This document shows, piece after piece, positions 14,974-23,593 of a stretch of DNA of 64,000 nt (its first letter is position 1; every line of letters starts with the position of its first letter). The DNA lies in NCBI GenBank assembly GCA_902800345.1, contig CADCDO010000012.1, forward strand, positions 1-64,000, read 5' to 3'. The notes beneath the pieces are model-generated. The model did no database searches. It worked only from the letters and a program-made list of their open reading frames with translations, and was not told the DNA's origin. Both the position numbers and the translations under genes were made by a program. The stretch comes from Fibrobacter succinogenes. Its GTDB lineage: Bacteria; Fibrobacterota; Fibrobacteria; Fibrobacterales; Fibrobacteraceae.

Positions 14974-16341
14974 CTATTCCTTCTTCTCGGTGTTTTCAGC
15001 GACAAGCACGTTCTTCAACTTTTCGACAACGCCCGGGAACATCGCTTCGACCTTTTCCATATTATCGACAGGTTCGTCGTTCTGTAATGCTATCGACAAC
15101 ACGCTTAGGGCAAGCCCCATCTGCGCCGAATCGCCACCGTCAAAATCGCTACCGTTCACAATCGTTTCAAGCCCGCGAATCACAAGGCCATCGTCATAAA
15201 CACCAACTTCGGCGCCCGTCTTGCGCAAGTTTATCGCCAAAAATTCATTCTTGGGGCGCATCTCCACGCGCACTTCCTTGGGCACGCGCAAAATCGTTTC
15301 GCCTTCGGCGTAACAAGCGGCCACCGCCAAGAGCGGGTATTCTTCAAGCGCGGTCGCAATCACATCTTCGCTAAAGCGGCGCCCCTGCAAACGCTTTCCA
15401 GACGCCAGTGGTTTGATTTCGACATCGCCAAAAACATCACCGTACTTTTCACGGCGGCTCACCGTTTCAACGTTTGCACCCATACGCTTGAGGCATGTAA
15501 GAGCACCCGCACGGCTGCTGTTCAAATCCACGTTCAAAAGCTTGATGACGTTATCCTTCGGCATGTTCCCGACAGTCGCCAAAACAGCAAACGCAGTCGC
15601 TTCTGTCGTATCGCCCGGCACATAGTATTCACGCGCCGTAATCACCTTCGTCTCCGAAAGTTCCGTGAACTGCGTGCGTTCAATTTTTTTGCCCTGCGCA
15701 ATCATCAAACGGCGTTCGAATTCGCTCAACTGCTCCATGCCACGGCCTTCGTACTTTACCGCCGCACCAAAGTAAATGAGCATTTTAGTCCACTGGTCAT
15801 GTACCGTAGACTTTTCTTCAAAATTCAAATATTCATTACGGATAAGCGCACGGAGCAAAAGCCTATTGCGCATCGCATACGAAACGTTCCCGAGCGAATC
15901 CTTCTTGACGTTCAATTCGTCACGCAAAAAGCTAAACACGAATTTCGCCGGTTCGTCTTTCTGGATCTTGATTTTGAAATACTTCTGGAGCGTTTCCTTC
16001 GCCGTGTTCACGCGGGCAATCCCGGCGTCATCCACTTCGGCCGCGAACGTATAAAGCTGTTCTTCGTCCTTGCTCGCGAGCGTCCACAATAAAACATTAT
16101 CCGCTTCGTTAAACTTAATCGGGAGCATCGTCGGCACCGGGTACTGGAACCCCTTGCCGTTCAAGACAAGCTGATGCCCTTGCAATTCGTATGTGAGCCC
16201 AAAATCCTTTAATGCATCCGCATAGCGTTCACTGCCACTCGCCCATGCAAAATCTTCCAGCACCGTGCGCCCATTCACCAAGAGCGCCATCACCAATGTC
16301 AAATTCATCCGTTCACGGTCGGGATTCATCAAGAATTCCAT
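14974..16341 (-). CDS. EPSP-synthase-fold protein with catalytic residues missing
   Basis: 455 residues aligning along its length with 3-phosphoshikimate 1-carboxyvinyltransferase (e.g. EEYPLLAVAACYAEGET, LRKTGAEV, PGDTTEATAFAVLATVG), and located beside tyrA and chorismate mutase. However, by-eye alignment to E. coli AroA finds the N-terminal GSKTVSNR replaced by PDRERMNL, no NAGTAMR segment, the catalytic Asp313 position as Glu, RVKETDR replaced by EMRPKN, and DHR replaced by DSAQ. It is therefore probably not an active EPSP synthase; a regulatory, scaffolding or altered function is possible, with a true AroA elsewhere. Start ATG 16341 follows AAGGA by 7 nt. Confidence 0.75.
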   Translation of the reverse strand: MEFLMNPDRERMNLTLVMALLVNGRTVLEDFAWASGSERYADALKDFGLTYELQGHQLVLNGKGFQYPVPTMLPIKFNEADNVLLWTLASKDEEQLYTFAAEVDDAGIARVNTAKETLQKYFKIKIQKDEPAKFVFSFLRDELNVKKDSLGNVSYAMRNRLLLRALIRNEYLNFEEKSTVHDQWTKMLIYFGAAVKYEGRGMEQLSEFERRLMIAQGKKIERTQFTELSETKVITAREYYVPGDTTEATAFAVLATVGNMPKDNVIKLLNVDLNSSRAGALTCLKRMGANVETVSRREKYGDVFGDVEIKPLASGKRLQGRRFSEDVIATALEEYPLLAVAACYAEGETILRVPKEVRVEMRPKNEFLAINLRKTGAEVGVYDDGLVIRGLETIVNGSDFDGGDSAQMGLALSVLSIALQNDEPVDNMEKVEAMFPGVVEKLKNVLVAENTEKKE

Positions 16342-16359
16342 CGTCAATTCCTTAACAAA

Positions 16360-17535
16360 TTATCGTCTTTCTTTAACTTCGTATTCCAAATATTGCAAGA
16401 CTCTCACGGCACGGGCCGCTTCTTCTTCGGTCTTGAACGCAAGCAAGAGCGTACCCGCCACATTTTCGCGGACCTTCATGAGTTCTATGTCGCGAATGTT
16501 GATGCCTTCTTCGGCAAGTGGCTGCATCACGCTCAACAGTGCACCCTTGAGCTGCACCGTAATCTCGTAGAACGAGGCAGTGTTATTGCGGCCCGGAGCA
16601 AACAAACTCGCACGGCCATCGTTACCCGCCTTGAAAATATCGGCAAGCGCCTGCGAATTGTCGGCAACAACGCTCTTTTCGTCATTTTCAAAATTACCCG
16701 AAGCGGGCTTGCCATCCTTCACGACGTTGAGTCCGTTCATCGCATCAATCGTTTTGTTAAGCCCATCACGGACTTCGCAAAGCGCACGGGTCGTCTCGTC
16801 GCGATTCGTCACGGCGATATCGTGCCACATTCCCCAGCCCGAAGCCGCAATGCGCGTCATATCGCGGAAAGCGCGGCCTGCAAAATGCTGGTAGTTGTGC
16901 TTGAGCAAACGTTCCGGCAAGTTGCCCGCGAGTGTGGAACTCAACATTTGTGGCATGTGGCTCACCCAAGCCATCGTGCGGTCGTGATGTTCCGGCGGGA
17001 ACACCACAGGATTTGCGCCCACGAAATGAATCAATTCCAGAAGCGGCGCATAAACCGATTCAGGCGTTCCTTCCGGCGGGCAGACAAACCAATAAGCATT
17101 TTCAAAAATTGCAGGATCGTTATACTCGCAAGTACGCTTTTCGGAACCCGCCATCGGATGGCTACCGACAAAGCGGAACGGAGAAGGCAAGCGCATGCCC
17201 GCCTTGCAAATTTCAACCTTCGTCGAGCCGATATCGCTCACCAAAATTTCGCGACCTGCAGTAGAACCGGCCCACGAAACCTTACCGAGCGCATCAATCA
17301 TCTTCAAAATGTGGATAATCGGCGCACAGAGCAAAATCAAGTCGCTATCCTTCGCCCACTTTTCAGTCTCGTCGTATTCAAAAAATTCATCGGCAAGTTC
17401 AAGTTCGCGAGCGCGCTTGAGCGTCGAAGGGGAACTCACTGCACGAATCTTCGTCGGGAGTTTTGCCTGCTTGACGGCTGCAGCAATCGAGCTTGCCAAC
17501 AAGCCGAACCCCACCATCGTAATGCGATTCACCAT
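16360..17535 (-). CDS. tyrA: Prephenate dehydrogenase with C-terminal ACT domain
   Basis: 391 residues. The N-terminal Rossmann fold begins MVGFGLLASSIAAAVK. Family motifs DIGSTKVEI and GSHPMAGSEKRT (substrate-binding His/Ser) and HDRTMAWVSHMPQM are present. Residues ~315-391 form an ACT domain (SFYEITVQLKGALLSVMQPL, then EGINIRDIELMKV), which usually binds an amino acid, here probably tyrosine for feedback control. It oxidises prephenate (or arogenate) on the way to tyrosine. The start overlaps the stop of the chorismate mutase gene by one base (TAATG), so the two are translationally coupled. Confidence 0.92.
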   Translation of the reverse strand: MVNRITMVGFGLLASSIAAAVKQAKLPTKIRAVSSPSTLKRARELELADEFFEYDETEKWAKDSDLILLCAPIIHILKMIDALGKVSWAGSTAGREILVSDIGSTKVEICKAGMRLPSPFRFVGSHPMAGSEKRTCEYNDPAIFENAYWFVCPPEGTPESVYAPLLELIHFVGANPVVFPPEHHDRTMAWVSHMPQMLSSTLAGNLPERLLKHNYQHFAGRAFRDMTRIAASGWGMWHDIAVTNRDETTRALCEVRDGLNKTIDAMNGLNVVKDGKPASGNFENDEKSVVADNSQALADIFKAGNDGRASLFAPGRNNTASFYEITVQLKGALLSVMQPLAEEGINIRDIELMKVRENVAGTLLLAFKTEEEAARAVRVLQYLEYEVKERR

Positions 17536-17798
17536 TACTCTTCCACCTTGCAGGTTTCTTCCATGATGACACGGAAAATGTTCTTGAACGAATCCGGCGA
17601 CAACGGGCCACCAGCCTTTGCAGCCTTTGCGGCAACAACATCCAAGACTGACTGTTCGCGAGCCTTGTCGAACACCGGCAAACCTTTCTCTTTCTTGATT
17701 TTCCCGATTTCTACAGCGTAAGACGCCCTCTTGTTGAGGAGCGCAATCAGTTCATCATTAAGTTCATCAATGCGAATGCGCCATTCATTAATATCCAT
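17535..17798 (-). CDS. Chorismate mutase, AroQ class
   Basis: 87-residue all-helical chorismate mutase converting chorismate to prephenate. MDINEWRIRIDELNDELIAL then LLNKRASYAVEIGKIKKEKG matches the AroQ helix 1 with its Arg and Lys catalytic contacts, and DKAREQSVLD the second region. A longer frame extends upstream, but ATG 17798 is supported by the family length and by a -10 box (TACATT) 7 nt before it, which predicts a leaderless mRNA. First gene of an operon with tyrA and the EPSP-synthase-like gene. Confidence 0.9.
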   Translation of the reverse strand: MDINEWRIRIDELNDELIALLNKRASYAVEIGKIKKEKGLPVFDKAREQSVLDVVAAKAAKAGGPLSPDSFKNIFRVIMEETCKVEE

Positions 17799-17805
17799 GA
17801 TGACG

Positions 17806-17811
17806 AATGTA
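17806..17811 (-). promoter_or_regulatory. -10 box of a predicted leaderless promoter (chorismate mutase)
   Basis: TACATT on the minus strand, 7 nt before ATG 17798. No room remains for a Shine-Dalgarno. Confidence 0.5.
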
Positions 17812-17892
17812 GAAAAATATGTACACTGACGAGAAATTTCACTCCACAAATATTTCTATATTGCGCACCGAACTTTTATCGCCGGAGCAAAC

Positions 17893-18909
17893 ATGAAAAT
17901 TGCCGTTATGGGTGGAGCGGGCTACATCGGAAGCCACACAATCATTGAACTTTACAAAGCAGGCCACTGCGTCGTTGTCGTCGACAACCTTGTAAATTCC
18001 AGCAACGAATCCCTCCGCCGCGTGGGCGAACTTGTAGGAACCCCCATTCCGTTCGTAAACGCAGACGTCCGTGATGCCGCTGCGATGGACAAAATCTTTA
18101 GCGAAAACAAGTTTGATGCATGCATTCACTTTGCCGGTCTCAAGGCCGTCGGCGAATCCGTTGCAAAGCCGCTCGAATACTACGAAAACAACATGAACGC
18201 CACGTTCGTGCTACTCAACGCCATGAGGAACCACGGCTGCAAGAACATCATTTTCAGTTCGTCTGCAACCGTCTACGGCAACCCGGCCCAAATCCCGATT
18301 ACCGAAGAATGTCCCAAAGGCCAGTGCACAAATCCATACGGAAAAACAAAGTCCATGCTCGAAGAAGTGCTCATGGACGTGCAGAAAGCCGACCCTGAAT
18401 GGAACGTGGTTCTGCTCCGCTACTTCAACCCGATCGGCGCGCACCCGAGCGGACGCATCGGCGAAGACCCGAACGGCATCCCAAACAACTTAATGCCATA
18501 CATTACGCAGACCGCAGTGGGACTCCGCAAGGAACTCGGCGTGTTCGGCAACGACTACGACACCCCGGACGGAACCGGCGTTCGCGACTACATCCACGTA
18601 TGCGACCTCGCCGCAGGCCACGTGAGCGCACTCCAAGCCATCGAACGCAAGTGCGGTCTTGCCATTTACAACTTGGGCACAGGCCACGGCTACTCCGTGC
18701 TCGATGTCGTCAACGCTTTCGAAAAAGTGAACAACGTCAAGATCCCGTACAGCATCAAGCCGCGCCGCGCAGGCGACATCGCCACCTGCTATTGCAACCC
18801 GCAAAAAGCGTTCGACGAACTCGGCTGGAAGGCGAAATACGGTATCGAAGAAATGTGCCGCGATTCCTGGAACTGGCAAAAGAACAACCCCAAAGGCTAC
18901 AGGGGTTAA
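17893..18909 (+). CDS. galE: UDP-glucose 4-epimerase
   Basis: 338 residues, an extended short-chain dehydrogenase that interconverts UDP-glucose and UDP-galactose. Shown by the NAD-binding GGAGYIGSHTIIEL, the SSSATVYG segment, the catalytic YxxxK in NPYGKTKSMLEE and the C-terminal RRAGDIATCYCNP and GWKAKYGIEEMCRDSWNWQ. A CTATATT box at about 17862 and CCGGAG before ATG 17893 give an ordinary led transcript. It is followed by a converging galactanase gene, consistent with, but not proof of, galactose use. Confidence 0.95.
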   Translation: MKIAVMGGAGYIGSHTIIELYKAGHCVVVVDNLVNSSNESLRRVGELVGTPIPFVNADVRDAAAMDKIFSENKFDACIHFAGLKAVGESVAKPLEYYENNMNATFVLLNAMRNHGCKNIIFSSSATVYGNPAQIPITEECPKGQCTNPYGKTKSMLEEVLMDVQKADPEWNVVLLRYFNPIGAHPSGRIGEDPNGIPNNLMPYITQTAVGLRKELGVFGNDYDTPDGTGVRDYIHVCDLAAGHVSALQAIERKCGLAIYNLGTGHGYSVLDVVNAFEKVNNVKIPYSIKPRRAGDIATCYCNPQKAFDELGWKAKYGIEEMCRDSWNWQKNNPKGYRG

Positions 18910-18933
18910 GAAGATTCACAATTCAAATCTTCT

Positions 18934-20418
18934 CTAGAAAAATTCCTTGAACGCATCTTTGTTGGCGTAGTAATCCCGGCCTTTTCGGTCAAACAGCGCA
19001 GGGCCCCAAGCTCCGCCAATTGTCGGTTCCCAGAAGAATGTTCCAATCCAGCGATTCATGCCGCGAACCATTTCACGCGTTTTTTGGCGCGAATTATCGA
19101 ACTTGTAATGGTTATCGGAATCACCGCCGTTGTATTCGGCTACGATAAATTCCAGTTTTGAATATTTTGTCGTAACCGTATTGAACAAACTCTTCCAGTT
19201 GTCCGGAGCGCCGTCACCGTAAGCGGTATAGGCCGAAAATCCCATCACATCCGCCGGGATTTTGTATTCGTCAAACACGACCCCCATCCACCAGGTAACC
19301 GTATTGGCTTGGCGGATGCGTTCGATGTGAAGCACCGTTTTCGTTGTCGGCGAGACTTCTTTGACGGCCTTGATTCCAGCATTGAAATACTTGGCGGCAT
19401 TCGCCTTGCCCGCTGCGGTACCCATGTCGCCATTGATTGAAGTTGCCGCCTTATCGACGCCATTGCCCCAGCAATCCGTCTTGCTGTTCGGCTTGTGAAT
19501 CAATATGCCCGGCGTTGTTTCGTTTCCGATTTGCACCATGTCAGGCGTTGCACCAGCAGCCACAAGAGCATTCATCAAATCTTTGGTGTAGGCATAAACG
19601 GAATCCGCCATCGCATCGGAACTGTTGACACCACGCCAGCGTTCCGGAATAATTTGTTTGCCAGGATCCGCCCAGACATCACTATAATGGATATCGATCA
19701 AAAGCCCCATGCCTGCCGCCTTCACTTTTTTCGCATAAGCCACGACGTGGTCCTTATCGCCATACGCTTCGGCATCGTGACCGCAACCGCTTGCCGCATA
19801 GCCATATTTCGCCTTAGGCGAGACAAATGTACGCAAGCGGATGGAATTGAATCCGTGATTTTTCAAGATTGTAAAGATGTCACTTTCGGAGCCATCAACG
19901 TCAAAGAATTTTGAATTATTTCGTTCGTACTCCTGGACTTCAGAAATATCAGCACCATTGAAAAAGTCCAGTTGCAACGGTTTCGCAGACGAAGAACTCG
20001 GAGTTTGCGAAGAAGAACGCGGTTGTTCGGACGAAGAAGATTGAACCGCAGAAGATAAAGAAGGTACGGTCGAAGACGATACTGCCGTCGCCGAAGAAAC
20101 GGCAGAAGACGAGACTTCTGTAATTGACGAAAGCAATTCTGCCACGGAAGATGAGGACAAGCTAACAGCAGATGACAATCCATCCGAAGACATTATTTCA
20201 AACAGCGACGACGAGGAACCTGCTACAACCCCGCCCGAAGATTGCGGATTGTCCGAAGACAGCGGAGCTACGTCAGATGATGAAACCGGAAATTCCGAAA
20301 CAGATGATAAATTTGATCCATAAGATGGCGGAGAAACCGTATCGTCACCGCACGATTGCACAAGCAGCACTAAAGAAGTGCAAGATACACACGCTGTAAG
20401 ATTTTTCAAAAACTTCAT
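18934..20418 (-). CDS. GH53 endo-beta-1,4-galactanase lipoprotein
   Basis: 494 residues. Lipoprotein signal ends at Cys23; a Ser-rich linker of about 120 residues follows; residues ~148-494 are a glycoside hydrolase family 53 TIM barrel. Family marks are FFNGADISEV, SIRLRTFVSPKA, GLLIDIHYSDVWADPGKQ, the acid/base Glu in DMVQIGNETTPG (about 300) and the nucleophile Glu in FIVAEYNGG (about 427). It hydrolyses beta-1,4-galactan side chains of pectin outside the cell, tethered to the outer membrane. The C-terminal motif WEPTIGGAWGPALFDRKG is also typical. It converges on galE. Confidence 0.95.
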   Translation of the reverse strand: MKFLKNLTACVSCTSLVLLVQSCGDDTVSPPSYGSNLSSVSEFPVSSSDVAPLSSDNPQSSGGVVAGSSSSLFEIMSSDGLSSAVSLSSSSVAELLSSITEVSSSAVSSATAVSSSTVPSLSSAVQSSSSEQPRSSSQTPSSSSAKPLQLDFFNGADISEVQEYERNNSKFFDVDGSESDIFTILKNHGFNSIRLRTFVSPKAKYGYAASGCGHDAEAYGDKDHVVAYAKKVKAAGMGLLIDIHYSDVWADPGKQIIPERWRGVNSSDAMADSVYAYTKDLMNALVAAGATPDMVQIGNETTPGILIHKPNSKTDCWGNGVDKAATSINGDMGTAAGKANAAKYFNAGIKAVKEVSPTTKTVLHIERIRQANTVTWWMGVVFDEYKIPADVMGFSAYTAYGDGAPDNWKSLFNTVTTKYSKLEFIVAEYNGGDSDNHYKFDNSRQKTREMVRGMNRWIGTFFWEPTIGGAWGPALFDRKGRDYYANKDAFKEFF

Positions 20419-20514
20419 ACCAATCCATCCTGTTCTTCCCTAAAAATACATCTTAATTGCCAATCCTCAAAATTTTAAATTGTAAAATTCCCGCATAAGA
20501 ATTAAATTTATACC

Positions 20515-21327
20515 ATGAAATCGAGATTTTCCCTAAACTGCGGCATCATTCTTTTCACAATGTTCATATTTGCCTGTTCCGAAAGCGAATCTTCCGCAGA
20601 TCCCATGAAGGATTATTTCGACAACCAATCTCTTGCAAATTCCAAAGACGTTTCATCGTCTTCTTTTTCAGGCCTGAACCGCGATTCCATAGTTACTGGG
20701 GAATTCAAAGACGCCCGAGACGACAGAACATACAAAATGGTGAAAATCGGAAACCAGACCTGGATGGCAGAGAACTTAAAATATATCCCAAAAGAACCCG
20801 ACGAAAGTTGGTGCTATAAAAACGACAACTCCAACTGCGAAAAGTACGGGCGACTTTATAGGTGGATGACCGCCGTCGGTAAATCCGAAGAAGAATGCGG
20901 ATACCAAAAGGCATGCCCTCTCACCTACCCCGTACAGGGCATTTGTCCAGAAGGCTGGCACATTCCCCAAAAAAAAGAATTAGAAACCCTAGTCGATAAT
21001 GCTGGAGGGCAATCTATCGCCGGAGCAAGATTAAAGGCAAAAGAGAGTTGGTCCCAAGCCTGGAATGAATGTATAGGCACCGACGATTACCAATTCTCCG
21101 CCATGGGTACCGGATATTTGCGGTGGTATTCCGATAACTATTACAACAAGGGACTCACCACGGGAATTTGGTCTGCCACAGAACTAGAAGACTCCCTCAG
21201 CAGAGAAGGATTTGAACACGTTGGAGTCTATATTCTCTTTTTATATAATGACAAAGACTCAGCACAAGTTGACGAGACCAATCGGGATTTCGCCGAGTCT
21301 ATCCGCTGCATCAAGGACGATTTCTAG
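20515..21327 (+). CDS. FISUMP-domain surface lipoprotein
   Basis: 270 residues; lipobox FIFAC (Cys21), a short Ser-containing linker and a FISUMP domain with KIGNQTWMAENLKYI, YGRLYRWMTAVGK, CPEGWHIPQKKELETL and the C-terminal FAESIRCIKDDF. Paralogue of the proteins at 7239, 26852 and 35982. It is divergent from the galactanase gene and only 9 nt before the next gene. Function unknown. Confidence 0.88.
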   Translation: MKSRFSLNCGIILFTMFIFACSESESSADPMKDYFDNQSLANSKDVSSSSFSGLNRDSIVTGEFKDARDDRTYKMVKIGNQTWMAENLKYIPKEPDESWCYKNDNSNCEKYGRLYRWMTAVGKSEEECGYQKACPLTYPVQGICPEGWHIPQKKELETLVDNAGGQSIAGARLKAKESWSQAWNECIGTDDYQFSAMGTGYLRWYSDNYYNKGLTTGIWSATELEDSLSREGFEHVGVYILFLYNDKDSAQVDETNRDFAESIRCIKDDF

Positions 21328-21336
21328 GATTGAGCC

Positions 21337-22701
21337 ATGTTCGCCCCTCAACTTTTAACATCTACAGCCGTCCAAGATTTTATTCGAGATGCGTTCAAAC
21401 GAAAAATGGATGCATTGCAAGTTTCGACACATTTGGCCAAGGAGTTCAGCAACGAAGAACGAGCCGCGATTATGGACTATATGGCGCTCGTACCGAAATT
21501 CCGCGAAAAATTCGGCATCGGGAATACCGCATTCCTCGTTTGCGATAAACTAGCGTTAGAACAGAGTACTGCGCAAGATATCGGACGTTGGAAATCAAAC
21601 CTTTGGGAACATGCCTGCCAAGCAAACAAGAACAGCGACGAAAGTGCCCCCCCCATCGTTCACGATCTTTGCTGCGGCATGGGTGGGGACTCTTTCTTTT
21701 TGCCGAAAGAACTCACTGCAATCGGCGTAGATCTCGATGAACACCGACTCGCCATGTACCGTTACAACAGCGGAGTTATGCGAAACGTCCCACAAGAATC
21801 CAGCGATGCATACACGATTCTCGGAGATGTCCGCGAAATCGCCAAGCAAAACGATTCCGAAAGTGCGACGCTCGCCCGCCCCAAAGCCGACTTTTTCACA
21901 ATCGACCCGGCTCGCCGCGCGATTGAAGGCGAAAACCAGCGCGACCTGCGAAACCTTACGCCCACGTTCGAAGAAGTCATCGAGATTTCAAAGCATTACA
22001 AAGGCGGCATGGCGAAAATCCCGCCCGGCTACCCCATCAGCGAAATTCCCCGCGGCACGGAAATCTTGTACATCGGCTCCCGAACGGACTGCCGCGAATG
22101 CCTGGTGCTGTTCGGCAAACTCGCCCAAAATCCCGACCACGTGCGCGCCGTGATGGTCGACAAAACAGGGAATGAAATCGCCAGCTGGACTTTCACCCGC
22201 GACGAAAAACGCGAAGCCCGCAACGAGAGCGAACAATCGCAATACGACCACAATTACGAACTCGAAGGCCGCGACCGCGTTTATCGCACATCGAGCAGCG
22301 AATCCGATTTGCCGCTCGGGGGTATTTCAAAATTCATCGCGGAGCCCGCGCCGGTGTTGCTCCGCAGCCACCTCTTTGGAGCAGTCGCCCTTGCCCATGA
22401 CGAAACAACGCACCTGATTTCACCGGGCATCGCTTACGTTACAAGTGAAAAGCCGCTTCCCTCGCCCGCCTTCGCCAACTACGAAATTCTAGAATCGTCC
22501 GAGATTTCCACAGGCGCCGTCCGCGCGATGCTCAAATCACACGACATCGGAAAACTCACGCTCAAGCTCCGAGGTGTCAAGGTTGACCCCGACCAAGAAA
22601 TCAAACGCCTCAAGCCCAAAGGCAAGAACGCCGCAACGCTGTTCTACACACGCCTCGACGGCGAGAAAATAGCGATACTTACGAGGAGGAATGAGCTATG
22701 A
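21337..22701 (+). CDS. THUMP-like-domain SAM-dependent methyltransferase
   Basis: 454 residues. An N-terminal helical part is followed by a class I methyltransferase core with VHDLCCGMGGDSFFLP (motif I), GVDLDEHRLAMYRYN (motif II) and FFTIDPARRA (a DPxR motif in the motif IV position). The C-terminal part (GAVRAMLKSHDIGKLTLKLR, then GKNAATLFYTRLDGEKIAIL) resembles the THUMP-like domain of a family of uncharacterised bacterial methyltransferases. RNA is the probable substrate, but no target is known to me. A possible operon with the FISUMP gene 9 nt upstream may be chance spacing. Confidence 0.75.
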   Translation: MFAPQLLTSTAVQDFIRDAFKRKMDALQVSTHLAKEFSNEERAAIMDYMALVPKFREKFGIGNTAFLVCDKLALEQSTAQDIGRWKSNLWEHACQANKNSDESAPPIVHDLCCGMGGDSFFLPKELTAIGVDLDEHRLAMYRYNSGVMRNVPQESSDAYTILGDVREIAKQNDSESATLARPKADFFTIDPARRAIEGENQRDLRNLTPTFEEVIEISKHYKGGMAKIPPGYPISEIPRGTEILYIGSRTDCRECLVLFGKLAQNPDHVRAVMVDKTGNEIASWTFTRDEKREARNESEQSQYDHNYELEGRDRVYRTSSSESDLPLGGISKFIAEPAPVLLRSHLFGAVALAHDETTHLISPGIAYVTSEKPLPSPAFANYEILESSEISTGAVRAMLKSHDIGKLTLKLRGVKVDPDQEIKRLKPKGKNAATLFYTRLDGEKIAILTRRNEL

Positions 22702-22822
22702 GCACGCTCGTATTCACTCGCTTTGAGGTCGGTCGCCCGCGGCTCCCTCTGGGCATATTTAATCGCACCTACGGTGCCATACTTTAACCCCATACCCCAT
22801 TACCTCACAACCCCATAGCCCT
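22697..22822. repeat. GAGCTATGAG-type modular intergenic repeats
   Basis: GAGCTATGAGCACGCTCG, CGCTTTGAGGTCGG and CCCATACCCCATTACC are modules also seen at 23501-23575, 42470-42575, 54345-54470 and 61410-61510. Each is built of short inverted segments. Confidence 0.5.
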
Positions 22823-23500
22823 ATGTCCGTAAAACTTGAACAATCCTGGCTGAACTTGCTCGCCGACCAGTTCGAACAGCCGTATTTTAAGCAAATTAAG
22901 GCAAAACTTTTGCAAGAACACGCAGAGCACCACGTGGTTTACCCTCCCGGACCGCAAATTTTTGCCGCCCTCGATTATTGCCCTGTCGATAAAGTCAAGG
23001 CAGTCATCATCGGGCAAGACCCGTACCACAATCCGGGACAAGCCCACGGCCTTTGCTTCTCCGTACCGTTTGGCATTGAGCCACCGCCGTCTCTCATCAA
23101 CATTTTCCAGGAACTCCACGACGATCTCGGCATCACGCCACCGCCACACGGAAACTTGGAAGGCTGGGCACACCAGGGAATTTTGCTTTTAAACGCATCG
23201 CTCACAGTTCGAGCCCACATGGCAGCAAGCCACGCCGGCATTGGATGGCAACAATTTACGGACACGATTATCCAGCGACTTTCGCAAGTCCGCGAAAACC
23301 TCGTCTTTTTGCTCTGGGGCAGTTTTGCGATTAAAAAACAGGTTCTCATCGCGCCAAACCGTGGCCACCTGATTCTTACCGCTCCGCACCCGAGTCCGCT
23401 TTCGGCATACCGCGGATTCTTCGGCTGCAAGCACTTCAGCAAGGCAAACGCTTACCTTGTCAGCAAAGGACTTGAACCCATTGACTGGAGCATTAAATAG
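22823..23500 (+). CDS. ung: Uracil-DNA glycosylase, family 1
   Basis: 225 residues; removes uracil from DNA in base-excision repair. The family 1 motifs are complete: water-activating GQDPYHNPGQAHGLCFSV (Asp), the LLLNASLTVRAHMAASHAG region, and the DNA-intercalation loop HPSPLSAYRGFFGCKHF. Length is normal (~225-230). It lies between two blocks of modular repeats. Confidence 0.96.
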   Translation: MSVKLEQSWLNLLADQFEQPYFKQIKAKLLQEHAEHHVVYPPGPQIFAALDYCPVDKVKAVIIGQDPYHNPGQAHGLCFSVPFGIEPPPSLINIFQELHDDLGITPPPHGNLEGWAHQGILLLNASLTVRAHMAASHAGIGWQQFTDTIIQRLSQVRENLVFLLWGSFAIKKQVLIAPNRGHLILTAPHPSPLSAYRGFFGCKHFSKANAYLVSKGLEPIDWSIK

Positions 23501-23575
23501 GTGTGAGGCTGCGGCTTTTGCCGCTTTGGGGTCGCTACGCTTTGAGGTCGGCGCTTTGCGCCTTTGAGAAAGAAA
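23501..23575. repeat. Modular palindromic intergenic repeats
   Basis: GGCTTTTGCC, GGTCGCTACGCTTTGAGGTC and GGCGCTTTGCGCC are short hairpins in series, as in the other members of this family. Confidence 0.5.
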
Positions 23576-23593
23576 ATTAGTAGGAAGAAGCAT

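Noticed and set aside
16393..17721. 442-residue plus-strand frame across tyrA
   Set aside because: Antisense shadow of tyrA and chorismate mutase, low-complexity Arg/His composition.
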